Shown: piece by piece, positions 44,530-54,182 of the stretch
How positions within the stretch are numbered: the first letter of the stretch is position 1
Layout: the number at the start of each line of letters is the position of its first letter
NCBI GenBank assembly: GCA_964538515.1
Contig: CAZIEW010000013.1
Location: forward strand, 1-64,000
Direction of reading: 5' to 3'
DNA from: CALBZH01 sp964538515
GTDB lineage: Bacteria; Desulfobacterota; Syntrophobacteria; Syntrophobacterales; Syntrophobacteraceae
DNA: 64,000 nt
The notes under the pieces: model-generated
The model's input: the letters and a program-made list of their open reading frames with translations, nothing else
Told to the model about the DNA's origin: nothing
The model's database searches: none
Translations under genes and position numbers: made by a program

Positions 44530-45043
44530 GATCCCGGCTCTTTTCCGCTTGACACAGACAAATTCTGGGCTTATTGGGCTTTTTAGTCGCCAAAAGGATG
44601 GATTTGGCGTGCGCGGAGTGGAAAGCAGTGAAGATCATTCGAGAAAATGGATTATTGGGCCAGCCCGTGGCCGGACCAGAAACCCTTTCTTGGAGGAAAG
44701 CCATGAAAGACAACGAAGACCAACCCCCCAGTAGGGGCGATTCACACACTAGCGAGTGGAAGTTGCGTCCGTGATCGAATGATAGTGGCTTTTCTCCCAT
44801 CATCTCCTCACCCGACCGCTTCTTCCACGAGCACAACGTGGTGCAGGCGGAGGGTACGAGGCATTTCGACCCCTTCCCGGAAAACCTCCGGTGGAGGCCA
44901 TCCTTTTTCCCCTCCCAAACGTTTACGAGGCAAGTGATCCGCAGCCGAGGTTTATCATTTGGACTCACGGCTGAGGTCGAACCGTCGCGGCTCGACTCTC
45001 CTCGGTGCACTTGAGGCGCGCGACGGTGGAAAAAGGGTGGCCC
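44530..45043 (+). promoter_or_regulatory. long leader region before the P-type ATPase
   Basis: 514 bases. TTGACA at 44550 with TATTGG sixteen to seventeen bases later is a possible promoter. A CGCCAAA/TTTGGCG hairpin lies near 44588-44609. A 23-codon frame, ATG 44703 to TGA 44774 with GGAGGAAA before it, could be a leader peptide. I found no match to the magnesium M-box or to the fluoride aptamer. Confidence 0.35.
44703..44774 (+). CDS. possible 23-residue small protein
   Basis: ATG preceded by GGAGGAAA at good spacing; MKDNEDQPPSRGDSHTSEWK and three more residues. Hydrophilic, no homologue recognised. Supported only by the ribosome site; could be a leader peptide of the downstream ATPase gene. 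Confidence 0.3.
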   Translation: MKDNEDQPPSRGDSHTSEWKLRP

Positions 45044-47710
45044 ATGAACAGAATTCTCTTCAAGAAGCTCTCCAGGGTCTCAGAGCCTCAACCGAACGGC
45101 CCCAACTCCCTGCACCAAATGAGCGAGCATGAGCGGCGCTTGGTCGACCTGTGCTCATCCCCCGTGCAGGAAACCCTCGCCTCGATTCAATCAACCTCAC
45201 GAGGCTTGAGCACCGAGGAAGCCGAGCGGCGCCTCGAGGAATTTGGGCCCAACGAGCTGGCCCAGTCCAAGCAACTGGGGTTTTGGGCGGACATCGCTCA
45301 ACGGTGCAAGAGCCCTCTGGTGGTCCAGCTTCTGGTTATCGGCTCGATTTCAGCCCTCATCGGAGAGCTCAAATCGGCCGTGATCGTGACCATGATGGTG
45401 CTCTTGAGCGTCGGGCTCTCCTACATCCTGGATCGCCGCTCGAACCGAGCCGTCGAGGCGCTGGGGAAGCGCGTACAGTCCCGCACGAGGGTTTTGCGCG
45501 ACGGCAGGGAGACCGAGGTCAAGATATCGGAGGTCGTGCCGGGTGACGTGGTGATCCTGAGCGCGGGCTCGATCGTGCCGGCCGATTTGCGATTGCTCAC
45601 CGCAAAGGACTTCTTCGTGAGCGAAGCGGCGCTCTCCGGGGAATCCATGGCCGTGGAGAAGAGGGCGGGGGCCGCCCCACCCGGCGATCGAACGGCATGG
45701 GAGCTCCCGAACGCCTGCTTTCTCGGCAGCAGCGTGACCAGCGGAACGGCTCGCGGGGTTGTGGTGCACACCGGGCCGAAGACCTTGTTCGGAGCCATCT
45801 CGCAGCGTTTGACCGAGCAGCGGGACGAAACGAGCTTCGACAAGGGGGTGCGCTCCTTCACCTGGCTCATGATCCGGTTCATGCTGGTCATGGTGTGCGC
45901 GGTGTTCTTGATCGTCGGGATAACCAAGGGCAACTGGGTGGAAGCCCTGCTGTTTGGGTTGTCCATCGCCGTGGGGCTCACGCCCGAAATGCTGCCGATG
46001 ATCGTGACCGTGAACCTGGCCAAAGGCGCCCTGACGATGGCCAAACGGAAGGTCATCGTCAAGCGGCTCCCGTCCATACAGGATTTTGGAGCGATGGACG
46101 TCCTGTGCACGGATAAGACGGGGACCCTCACCCAGGACCGGGTGATCCTGGAGCGCTACGTGGACATCACCGGGCACATGAGCGAGGACGTCCTGAGCTA
46201 TGCCTACCTCAACAGCTACTACCAGACCGGCCTCCGCAATCTGCTCGATCGAGCGGTCCTGGACCATTCGGACCTGGACGCGGAAACACACTGCACGCTT
46301 GTCGACGAGCTGCCGTTCGATTTCCAGCGCCGGAGGATGTCCGTCGTGGTGGACTATGAAGGCGACCATGTGCTGATCTGCAAGGGGGCGGTCGAGGAAA
46401 TCTACGCCTGCTGCAGCCATTACCAGCTGGGCGATGAAGTGTATCCCCTGATCGAAATGCTCCGGGATGACCTTTTCGAGGAGGTCGAGCGGCTCAACAA
46501 GGACGGTTACCGAGTGCTCGGCATCGCGTACCGCGAATTCCCCCGCGAGAGGACGACGTATACGGTGGCGGACGAGAGCGATCTCGTTCTGCTGGGCTAC
46601 ATTGCGTTCTTCGACCCGCCCAAGGATTCGGCGGCCGAAGCCTTGAGGCTCCTGACCGAGACAGGGGTCCGCGTGAAGGTGGTCACCGGAGACAACGGGC
46701 TGGTCACCGGCAAGGTGTGCCGGGACGTGGGCCTTGTAGTACGGCGCATCGTCACGGGGGCCGAGCTCTCGGTCATGACCGGGGAGGAATTCTGCCGGAC
46801 CGTGCTCGAGGAGGACGTGTTCGTCAAGGTGACTCCGATGCAAAAGGAGGAGATCGTTCGCGAGCTGCGCGGCGCAGGCCGTGTCGTGGGATTCATGGGG
46901 GACGGCATCAACGACGCCCCGGCGCTCAAGGCGGCCGATGTCGGGATCTCCGTGGATTCCGCCGTTGACGTGGCCAAGGAGGCCGCGGACATCGTGCTGC
47001 TCGAAAAGAGCCTGCTGGTCCTCGAAGAAGGGATCGTCGAGGGGAGACGGGTCTTTGCGAACATCGTGAAATACATCCGCATGGGGGCGAGCTCCAACTT
47101 CGGGAACATGTTCAGCGTGCTGGGCGCGAGCTATCTCTTTCCCTTCCTGCCCATGCTTCCCGTGCAGATCCTGACGAACAACCTTCTGTACGATTTCTCG
47201 CAGACCGGCATTCCAACCGACAACGTGGACGAAGAGCAGATCGCAAAGCCGCTCAAGTGGAACATCGGTAATGTGAAACGCTTCATGATCTTCATCGGAC
47301 CGGTCAGCTCGATTTTCGACTATGCGACGTTCGCGCTCATGTGGATCTTTTTCCAGTGCAGCGGCTTCGCCGATCCCCTCCTGGGGGCGGAGCAGAAAGA
47401 AGCGCTTGCAAGCCTGTTCCAGACAGGATGGTTCGTGGAGTCGCTGCTGACCCAGACGCTGATCGTTCATATCATCCGGACCCGGCGCGTTCCTTTCATC
47501 GGGAGTCGCGCATCGCTGCACATGACCCTGACAACGCTCGTCATCATGGCCATCGGGGCGTGGCTTCCCTATTCACCGTTTGCGGCAGCGCTGGGCATGA
47601 CGCCCCTGCCGGCCGTCTACTGGCTGTGGATCGCGGGCTTCCTGGCTGCGTACGGGGTTTTGACACACGCGGTCAAGAGCTGGTTTTTCAATCGTTACGG
47701 AGGTGATTGA
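45044..47710 (+). CDS. mgtA: MgtA/MgtB-type P-type ATPase
   Basis: 888 residues, the usual length of P3B magnesium ATPases. LSGESMAVEK is the actuator motif, DKTGTLTQD the phosphorylation site (Asp near residue 356), PFDFQRRRMSVVV the nucleotide site and MGDGINDAPALKAADVGISV the hinge. Ten hydrophobic segments; the late ones (LPVQILTNNLLYDFSQTGIP) are typical of MgtA. It probably imports Mg2+. A PTS IIA-like gene follows at once. Confidence 0.88.
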   Translation: MNRILFKKLSRVSEPQPNGPNSLHQMSEHERRLVDLCSSPVQETLASIQSTSRGLSTEEAERRLEEFGPNELAQSKQLGFWADIAQRCKSPLVVQLLVIGSISALIGELKSAVIVTMMVLLSVGLSYILDRRSNRAVEALGKRVQSRTRVLRDGRETEVKISEVVPGDVVILSAGSIVPADLRLLTAKDFFVSEAALSGESMAVEKRAGAAPPGDRTAWELPNACFLGSSVTSGTARGVVVHTGPKTLFGAISQRLTEQRDETSFDKGVRSFTWLMIRFMLVMVCAVFLIVGITKGNWVEALLFGLSIAVGLTPEMLPMIVTVNLAKGALTMAKRKVIVKRLPSIQDFGAMDVLCTDKTGTLTQDRVILERYVDITGHMSEDVLSYAYLNSYYQTGLRNLLDRAVLDHSDLDAETHCTLVDELPFDFQRRRMSVVVDYEGDHVLICKGAVEEIYACCSHYQLGDEVYPLIEMLRDDLFEEVERLNKDGYRVLGIAYREFPRERTTYTVADESDLVLLGYIAFFDPPKDSAAEALRLLTETGVRVKVVTGDNGLVTGKVCRDVGLVVRRIVTGAELSVMTGEEFCRTVLEEDVFVKVTPMQKEEIVRELRGAGRVVGFMGDGINDAPALKAADVGISVDSAVDVAKEAADIVLLEKSLLVLEEGIVEGRRVFANIVKYIRMGASSNFGNMFSVLGASYLFPFLPMLPVQILTNNLLYDFSQTGIPTDNVDEEQIAKPLKWNIGNVKRFMIFIGPVSSIFDYATFALMWIFFQCSGFADPLLGAEQKEALASLFQTGWFVESLLTQTLIVHIIRTRRVPFIGSRASLHMTLTTLVIMAIGAWLPYSPFAAALGMTPLPAVYWLWIAGFLAAYGVLTHAVKSWFFNRYGGD

Positions 47711-47712
47711 TC

Positions 47713-48516
47713 ATGGAAAGTCTGCTGGATGCCCTGCAGGAAGGCCGCCTGATCGAGCTGCCCGACGACAACAAAGACGATGCTCTCCAGTTTCTGGCCC
47801 ACATCATCGAGGCGATTCCGTCACTTCCGGCGGGGACCGACGTCCTGGGGCTGGTGATGGAGCGGGAGCGCTCGACGAGGACGGCCCTTGGGAAAGGGTG
47901 GGCCTGTCCCCATGCCCGCGTGCCGTTTGACGAGGATCTGCTCTGCGTGGTGGGCTGGAGCCCTCGGGGGATCGATTACGGGGCGTCGGATGGCCTCCCC
48001 GTTTCGATCATCGTCATGTACCTGGTGCCCGAGAACCAGAGGAACCATTTTCTCCGGGAAGTGTCCATCCTGGCCAAGGCCTTGACGAGCTATCCGGACC
48101 TCGACCGCCTCGGATCGGCCACGGAGCTCAACGAGGTTCGCGAGCACCTGCTTGACCTCATCAGCTCGACCAAGGAAACCGCCGGTCCCGACACGCGGGC
48201 GCGGATGATCCAGCTGCAGGCGCGGCAAACGGTCGCCTCGATTCCCGCCACCGACCTGGCCAACCTTGTCGTCGAGCCGCTCACGATTGTCACCGGACCC
48301 GGATTGAAGCCCCTTGTGCTCGCCCAGGATCCGCAGCTCGTGGAGCATTTCGAGGCCGCGGCGGGCTTGATCGAGAAGCTCGGATCCGAGGGGATGTGTC
48401 AAAAAGGCGGATGGCGCCTCGTCAAGCGAGGCGAAGTCCTCTACCAGGGGGACCGCGTCGTCTACGACTGCCTGGCGATTAGAGCGGCCGGTGCCAATGT
48501 GCCTGCCGTCAAGTAG
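47713..48516 (+). CDS. PTS IIA type-2 domain protein
   Basis: 267 residues. Residues 1-150 form a fructose/mannitol-type IIA domain with the phosphorylatable histidine in GWACPHARVPF and IVMYLVPENQRNHFLREVSI. The second half (RQTVASIPATDLANLVVEPL) is unassigned. GGAGGTGA lies six bases before ATG 47713, inside the end of the ATPase gene, so the two are translated together. No sugar permease is present, which suggests a regulatory role like PtsN acting on the ATPase; this is inference. Confidence 0.8.
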   Translation: MESLLDALQEGRLIELPDDNKDDALQFLAHIIEAIPSLPAGTDVLGLVMERERSTRTALGKGWACPHARVPFDEDLLCVVGWSPRGIDYGASDGLPVSIIVMYLVPENQRNHFLREVSILAKALTSYPDLDRLGSATELNEVREHLLDLISSTKETAGPDTRARMIQLQARQTVASIPATDLANLVVEPLTIVTGPGLKPLVLAQDPQLVEHFEAAAGLIEKLGSEGMCQKGGWRLVKRGEVLYQGDRVVYDCLAIRAAGANVPAVK

Positions 48517-48637
48517 GCGCTTCAGCAGTGGCTCAACGGATCTCCCGGGGTTCCGGCTGCCGGCTCACCCGAGGCAGGGCTCCCGCAGTCTCCGTTTACA
48601 ACCGCTTCCGACGGACGCCCCCCTTACATTTCCGGCG

Positions 48638-49834
48638 TCAGCCTTGCGTTTCGGAGTAGATGTGATCACGGGTGATGGGCGGCTGGCTGCTCAACCCATT
48701 CGTGAAGAGAAATTGGTACACACGCAGCTCCCCGAACTTGAAGGCCGCGGAGGAGACGTGCAAGTAAAGTCTCCACATCCGCATGAAAGGCTCTCCGAAG
48801 CTTTTCTTGACCCGTTCGTTATGCTGGTCGAAGTTTCGAATCCAGTGATCAAGGGTCCGAGCGTAGTGCAGTCGCAGGTTTTCGACGTCCAGGATGGAAA
48901 GCCGGGCTTTGCCCATCTGGTGTGCCACTTCCGACAAGCTCGGCAGATAGCCTCCGGGGAAGATGTACCGTGTGATCCACGGATCCATGGGCGATTCGAG
49001 CTCCTTACCGATGGTGTGGAGCAGTCCCATTCCCTCCGGCACCAAGAGTTGTGAGGCTTTCTCCATGAAATCGGGGATGCATTTTTTCCCGACGTGCTCA
49101 AACATACCGATGGATACCAGCTTGTCGTATTGTCCGCTGATCTCTCGAAAGTCCTTCAGGGCCACCTCGATCTGATGGTGCAGTCCCAGCTCCTCGATCT
49201 TTCGATTTGCATATTCGTACTGCCGGCGGGAGAGGGTGACTCCCAACCCTTGGATCCCATGGTTTTGAGCGGCATGGATCAGCATCCCTCCCCAGCCGCA
49301 ACCGATGTCCACAAGGAGGTCGCCGGGTTGGAGCATCAGCTTACGGGCGACATGCTCGTACTTGTTCCGTTGCGCCTCTTCCAACGTGTCGGAGCAGTTC
49401 CTGAAGTAGGCGCAGGAATAGGTCATGGTTGAATCAAGGTAGAGAGCGTAAAAGTCGTCGCCCAGATCGTAATGGTGCTCAATGTTCCGCGGTGCTCTCC
49501 TCACCGAGCACCGGGCTTTCAGCCAGCTCGGAAGGAGCCGGATCCTGGCAGGCAAGGATGGGGCTTTCTGATCGAGTCCCGCCGCAAAACCGAGCCGCAT
49601 CAGCTCCGAGAGATCACCCTCCACATCCAAGTCGCCCATCATGTAGGACTCACCGAACCCCAAGAAGCCGTCAGCCAGAATCCTTCTGGCGCTTCTTTCG
49701 GATTTCAGCGTCAGGGCCACGGCTGGCTGATCCCCGAACGCGATCCGATCTCCGTCCCAAAAGTTGAACACAAACCTTGCATCGGGCTCCTCCTGCCGGA
49801 TGCAGTGAGCAAGACGTTTGATCGCGGCCTTCAT
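48638..49834 (-). CDS. cfa: cyclopropane-fatty-acyl-phospholipid synthase
   Basis: 398 residues. The SAM-dependent methyltransferase core has LLVDIGCGWGGMLIHAAQNH, and HHYDLGDDFYALYLD, MTYSCAYF, SIGMFEHVGKK and FIFPGG-like (YIFPGGYLPSL) motifs are the standard Cfa set. It methylenates membrane lipid double bonds under stress. ATG 49834 has GGAGGAG five bases upstream and overlaps the stop of the frameshifted GTPase gene, so it is the last cistron of the enolase operon behind riboswitch C. Confidence 0.92.
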   Translation of the reverse strand: MKAAIKRLAHCIRQEEPDARFVFNFWDGDRIAFGDQPAVALTLKSERSARRILADGFLGFGESYMMGDLDVEGDLSELMRLGFAAGLDQKAPSLPARIRLLPSWLKARCSVRRAPRNIEHHYDLGDDFYALYLDSTMTYSCAYFRNCSDTLEEAQRNKYEHVARKLMLQPGDLLVDIGCGWGGMLIHAAQNHGIQGLGVTLSRRQYEYANRKIEELGLHHQIEVALKDFREISGQYDKLVSIGMFEHVGKKCIPDFMEKASQLLVPEGMGLLHTIGKELESPMDPWITRYIFPGGYLPSLSEVAHQMGKARLSILDVENLRLHYARTLDHWIRNFDQHNERVKKSFGEPFMRMWRLYLHVSSAAFKFGELRVYQFLFTNGLSSQPPITRDHIYSETQG

Positions 49835-51665
49835 CACGACTCCTCCCAATAAAGCCTGTCTTTCTTTTCCGAGAGCAGCATCCCTTCGTTGGGGAACCTT
49901 TCCTCAGCGGTTTCACCGGAAGCCAGGTGCTTCAGCCGAGCCATCGAGGCTCGCAGATCTCGAACGAGCTCATCGAGCCCGAGAGAGGCGTCTCGGGAAA
50001 CCGCACCATAGCCTTTCATGTATTTTGTGCCGAGCTCCTCCAGCGCGATATCCGCAAACGTGATCGCCGTGAGTACCGCACGAAGAGCGCCGACATGGGG
50101 TTGGGGCGGGCTGATTTCCAACTTCTCGAGGATCTTTCGCATCATTTCCCTGAATTCGGCGATGCCTTCAAGCAAGGCGGCCTGCTGCATCGGCGACAGG
50201 TCAGGGAAATAGGGCTTGAAAAACGTCGGGGAGCGCGTCGCCGACAGGACTTGCTCGATGTCCGAGAAGAGCTTGTCAATGTACTGAAACGTGCTGAGAA
50301 CGTGGGTCGCTTGGTTCTCAAGGAATCAACGCGAATCTTCTGAAGCTCTCGCAAGACGCTCAGGGATTCCTGGCGCAGCACATCGACGGCCTGGGGGTCG
50401 AGATGCTCCACGAGCTCCGTCGTCGCGTGGACAAGATCGTCTCGGATCCGCTTCAGCTCTCGCCCGGCGACTTCCCGTGCGGCGAACAGGCTCGGCTTCC
50501 ATCGCAATTGGGAAAGGCTCTTTTTCAGCCGATCGACCGTCTTTCGACGTTCGGCCTCTCGAAACGACCTTATGTCGGCTTCGATCCTCTCTTTCACCCA
50601 GGGGATGGTGCGGCCGCACACTTCGTCCAGAGAATCCCTTCGCCCGTTTCGAAGTGATTCGAACCGGGCCTCGAGGGCCTTGAGAATCTTCCTGCCCTCT
50701 TCCTGCGAGGATTCTCCCGCCAGCTTAAGCAGGCTCATCTGATGCGTGGCGTTGCTCACCAAGCGCAGCAGTTTGTCCATTACAGAGACGAGAAGCACAT
50801 TGTCCTTTTCAGCGGCCAAGAAGTCGCAAAGTGCGTCCTCAAAGGTTTTGAGACCGCTGCTCTCGTATCCGTCCTTGTTTCCCGCCAAGCTCATTTCAAG
50901 TGCCACCGCCGACGAGACGGGAAAGAGACGAATGTGATCGGCTCCTATTTCCCGATCGAGGGTCTCCGAAATGAAGCTCAAAATGGCTTGCTGCTCCGCC
51001 TCGCTCACAAGGTCAATCTTGTTGAGCACGAAGAAGATCTTACGGACGTGCTCGCGTGTGGCTCCGAGAAACTCCATCTCCGCGCGCGTCAGCGGCGTGT
51101 CCACGCCTGTTACGAAAATAACCGCGTCGCTCTGGGGCACGAATTCATAAGTCGTCGCCGTGTTGGCTTCGATGTGGGAGCCAATTCCCGGTGTGTCGAC
51201 GAGCTCGAGGCCCCTTCTAAGGAACGGCGCGGGGACCTCAACGGTGGCCTTGACAACGCGCCTCCTGTTTCCCGGGTTTCCCCTTTCGGTCACATAGTCG
51301 GCGATGTTGGCGATGGGAGCCGGCTCCGGGTACAGCGCTCCTTCCTTCAGGAGGGTGAGGCGCTCTCTCGGGCCGTACTTAAGCACCGTGATCGCCGATG
51401 TGAGCGGCAGCACGCCGCTGGGCAGCAGATTCTTGCCGATGACGGCGTTCATGAGCGTGCTCTTGCCGCGTTTGTACTGGCCAACCACTGCAAGGGTGAA
51501 GCGGTCCTCGACCAGCTTTGCCATCAGATTCCGACAGGCCTCCGCCTCCCGCTCTCCAAGGTGCTGTTTGAGAAACTCCGAAAGGGAGCGCACCTCATGG
51601 GCGATGAACTGCTTGGAGCGCGTGTGCTCCTTGCCTTGTGACAGTCCCGCCGCAGTATCCGTCAT
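49834..51665 (-). pseudogene. dynamin-like GTPase with a one-base frameshift
   Basis: The P-loop GQYKRGKST (residues 62-70), LPLTSAITVL switch region, LVDTPGIGSHIE and NKIDL form a dynamin-type GTPase domain. The frame is good to VDSL near 50319, then becomes arginine-rich nonsense. The shifted frame continues ENQATHVLSTFQYIDKLFSD and runs to 49834 with normal composition. Loss of one G (TTGGAG to TTGAG) would explain it, as mutation or sequence error. ATG 51665 has AAGGTGG upstream; ATG 51722 is possible. Relative of the intact GTPase at 59004. Confidence 0.8.
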
Positions 51666-51705
51666 GGCCGTGCCACCTTGTGAAGCCGTCCGATAGAGCA
51701 CGAGA

Positions 51706-52149
51706 TCACGTCTCTCCCCCATCCTGTCGGAAGATGTTCAGGATGCGCTTCACGTGCTCTCCTAGATCCGAAAGCTTGGGGTCCCAATAACCCGTGAAGC
51801 CAGCTGGGGCTTCCCCATATCCCTTCAAGCGCCTAGCGTCTATTTCCGCCAGGCTTGCCCACAAGCTGGAGCATTGGCTCCAGATGAGCCCGGCGACACT
51901 CTGAATGGTTTCGTGAAGCTCCAGCTCCTCTTTCAATTGTTTTAGCCTGTCTCGGACGGCCGAGGCTTCCTTGATGATCGTTTCGCATTGCGCGGCGGAA
52001 AGGCGGTTGCTTTCCGAATAGAGAACGGAGTGGGTTTCCCGCCCCATGGCCAATTGCTCGAATTCGCACATGGTCTTATCCAGATGCGTGAGCGTGGTTG
52101 CGAGCCTGCGCCTGTAGGTTTCACTCAGGTCGGGAAATACCGGATTCAT
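51706..52149 (-). CDS. coiled-coil hypothetical protein
   Basis: 147 residues, no family recognised. Mostly helical with a coiled coil (KEASAVRDRLKQLKEELELH) and a C-terminal YWDPKLSDLGEHVKRILNIF segment. ATG 52149 has GGAGGAG seven bases before it. It lies directly before the dynamin-like GTPase gene in the enolase operon, so it may be a partner or adaptor of that GTPase. Confidence 0.65.
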   Translation of the reverse strand: MNPVFPDLSETYRRRLATTLTHLDKTMCEFEQLAMGRETHSVLYSESNRLSAAQCETIIKEASAVRDRLKQLKEELELHETIQSVAGLIWSQCSSLWASLAEIDARRLKGYGEAPAGFTGYWDPKLSDLGEHVKRILNIFRQDGGET

Positions 52150-52220
52150 GGTCACGCTCCTCCGACGATCGCAAGCGCCTCCATACTGTCACTGCAAGAC
52201 GCTCTTCAACCGGTGCCGCC

Positions 52221-52847
52221 TTACAACTCCTCGCCGCCTTGCAGAGCCGGCCACTCCTCTGCCGGCATCGTGAAGGGCTCAAGGGCCTCCCGGACAGCCT
52301 GGGCAAACCGGGAGAGCAGCCTCCCCGGATCCTCCAAGATCAAAGACCGGAGTCCCCTGCTGATTTCCAGCTGAACTCCCATGCCCCGGCCGCAGAGGTT
52401 GCAAATGTTCGCGAGATCGGTCCCAACGAAGCGGGTTCGCGCGGCTTCAACCGCTTTGAACCCAGCCCCGTTGAGATTTTCCCGAATCCGTCCGCTCAAT
52501 TCCTGGTCGCGGCCGCCCACGTAGACCATGGGCTCCGCTTCCGCACAGCCATGAACCGTGAGGATGATTTCCGATCGGCACACGATCTCGATTGCGGTGG
52601 GCTCGTCAAAGTGGGTGCTCGTGATGTGGAGCTCCCTGTTCCCGGATCGCTTGAGCCCCTCCAAGGCGTAATACGTGTGCTCATTTCCCGCGATCGCATC
52701 GGCGATGCGGGAGGTCCCCGGCTCGATGTCCCCCCCGTGAATGCTGAGGATTGCGATTCCGGAGGTTCCGACACGCCAGCGAACCCGAAAATCCACGCCC
52801 TCTTTCTCAAAGGTCCTGAGGTGCCCGAAGTCCGTATAACGATCCAT
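52221..52847 (-). CDS. poly-gamma-glutamate hydrolase family protein
   Basis: 208 residues. ILSIHGGDIEPGTSRIADAI, HITSTHFDEP, LTVHGCAEAEPMVYVGGRD and ISRGLR match the phage and Bacillus poly-gamma-glutamate hydrolase family (zinc-dependent, carboxypeptidase-like fold); His and Glu of HGGDIEPG and the later HGC are the likely metal ligands. Its natural substrate here is unknown. ATG 52847 (TTGGAAG upstream) is chosen over ATG 52889. Cytoplasmic by lack of a signal peptide. Confidence 0.78.
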   Translation of the reverse strand: MDRYTDFGHLRTFEKEGVDFRVRWRVGTSGIAILSIHGGDIEPGTSRIADAIAGNEHTYYALEGLKRSGNRELHITSTHFDEPTAIEIVCRSEIILTVHGCAEAEPMVYVGGRDQELSGRIRENLNGAGFKAVEAARTRFVGTDLANICNLCGRGMGVQLEISRGLRSLILEDPGRLLSRFAQAVREALEPFTMPAEEWPALQGGEEL

Positions 52848-52904
52848 GTCGGCTTCCAATCCGTTTTCCGTGCGGTTTCTCCATGTCACCGCCGTCTCCG
52901 GAGA

Positions 52905-54182
52905 TCAACGCTTGAGCGGGTTGCCGAAAATCGCCGCCTGTCCGAGCTCCGCCTCGATTTCGAGGAGCCGGTTGAATTTTGCGATGCGCTCACTGCGGGA
53001 GGTCGATCCGGTCTTCAGCTGTCCTCCGCCCATGGCCACCGCAAAGTCGGCGATGAAAGGGTCTTCCGTTTCCCCCGAACGGTGGGAGATCACAAAGCCC
53101 CATCCCGCCTGCCGGCACAATTGGACCGCCTCCATGGTTTCCGTCACCGTGCCGATCTGGTTGAGCTTGATGAGCACGGCGTTGGTGCTCTTCTCGCGGA
53201 TGCCGCGCTCGATGAAGCGCGTGTTCGTCACGTAGTTGTCGTCGCCCACGATTTGAATCTTGTCGCCCAGCGCTGCCGTGTGCTCCCGGAAGCCTTCCCA
53301 GTCGTCTTCGGCGAGACCGTCTTCGATGGAGACGATGGGGTATTTCTCGATCCAGGATCGGTAAAGATCGGTCATGGCCGCGCTTGTTTTCCTGCCCTGG
53401 CCGGATTTGCTCAGGTTGTACGACCCGTCCTCGAAAAAGGAGCTCGCAGCCGGATCGAGAGCGATGGCGATGTCCTTGCCGGGAGCGTAGCCCGCCGCTT
53501 GGATGGCTTCGATGATGACTTCGCAGGCTTCGTCGTTGCTCTTGAGATTCGGTGCAAAGCCGCCTTCGTCGCCGACGCTCGTGGCATACCCTTTCTTCTT
53601 GAGGATGGACTTGAGAGTGTGAAACGTTTCCGCCCCGTATCGAAGCGCTTCCCGAAAGGTCGGGGCCCCGATGGGCATCACCATGAACTCCTGGAAATCG
53701 ACGCTGTTGTCCGCGTGCTTGCCGCCATTCAAGATGTTCATCATGGGCATGGGGATGCGAAGGGCCCCTGGTCCTCCGAGATACTGGTACAGGGGAAGAT
53801 CAGCGGCAGCGGCGGCAGCCCTTGCCACAGCCATGGAGACACCCAGGATGGCGTTGGCGCCGAGCTTTCCCTTGTTCGCCGTCCCGTCCAGCTCGATCAT
53901 GACCCGGTCGATCTCACCTTGGTGCGTCGGATCCATTCCAATCACCCGGGGTGCGATGATGTCGTTCACGTTGGAAACCGCTTTCAGCACGCCTTTTCCA
54001 CCATAACGAATCTTCTCTCCGTCGCGCAGCTCGATGGCCTCGTTCTCCCCGGTCGAGGCCCCCGAAGGCACCGACGCGGCCGCCGTCACGCCGTCGTCCA
54101 GATCGACGAAGACACGAACGGTGGGGTTACCGCGAGAATCCAGAATTTCGAGGGCGCGAACGTTTGCAATCATGCTCCTCAT
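52905..54182 (-). CDS. eno: enolase
   Basis: Interconverts 2-phosphoglycerate and phosphoenolpyruvate. 425 residues: ALEILDSRGNPTVRVFVDLD, SVPSGASTGENEAIELRDG, SIEDGLAEDDWEGF (Mg ligand), LIKLNQIGTVTET (catalytic Lys) and SHRSGETED. All active-site blocks are intact. ATG 54182 overlaps the upstream stop (ATGA) and follows AAGGAGG. Enolase is inhibited by fluoride with phosphate, and the operon starts with a fluoride-riboswitch-like leader, so this is probably a fluoride-induced copy. Confidence 0.95.
   Translation of the reverse strand: MRSMIANVRALEILDSRGNPTVRVFVDLDDGVTAAASVPSGASTGENEAIELRDGEKIRYGGKGVLKAVSNVNDIIAPRVIGMDPTHQGEIDRVMIELDGTANKGKLGANAILGVSMAVARAAAAAADLPLYQYLGGPGALRIPMPMMNILNGGKHADNSVDFQEFMVMPIGAPTFREALRYGAETFHTLKSILKKKGYATSVGDEGGFAPNLKSNDEACEVIIEAIQAAGYAPGKDIAIALDPAASSFFEDGSYNLSKSGQGRKTSAAMTDLYRSWIEKYPIVSIEDGLAEDDWEGFREHTAALGDKIQIVGDDNYVTNTRFIERGIREKSTNAVLIKLNQIGTVTETMEAVQLCRQAGWGFVISHRSGETEDPFIADFAVAMGGGQLKTGSTSRSERIAKFNRLLEIEAELGQAAIFGNPLKR

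Noticed and set aside
44530..45043. Magnesium (M-box) riboswitch before the MgtA-type gene
   Set aside because: I looked for the conserved M-box core and could not find it; only a small hairpin and a possible leader peptide are visible.
45350..47521. 723-codon minus-strand open frame
   Set aside because: It is the mirror of the MgtA-type ATPase gene, rich in His, Asp and Arg, with no recognisable domain. The plus frame has all P-type ATPase motifs.
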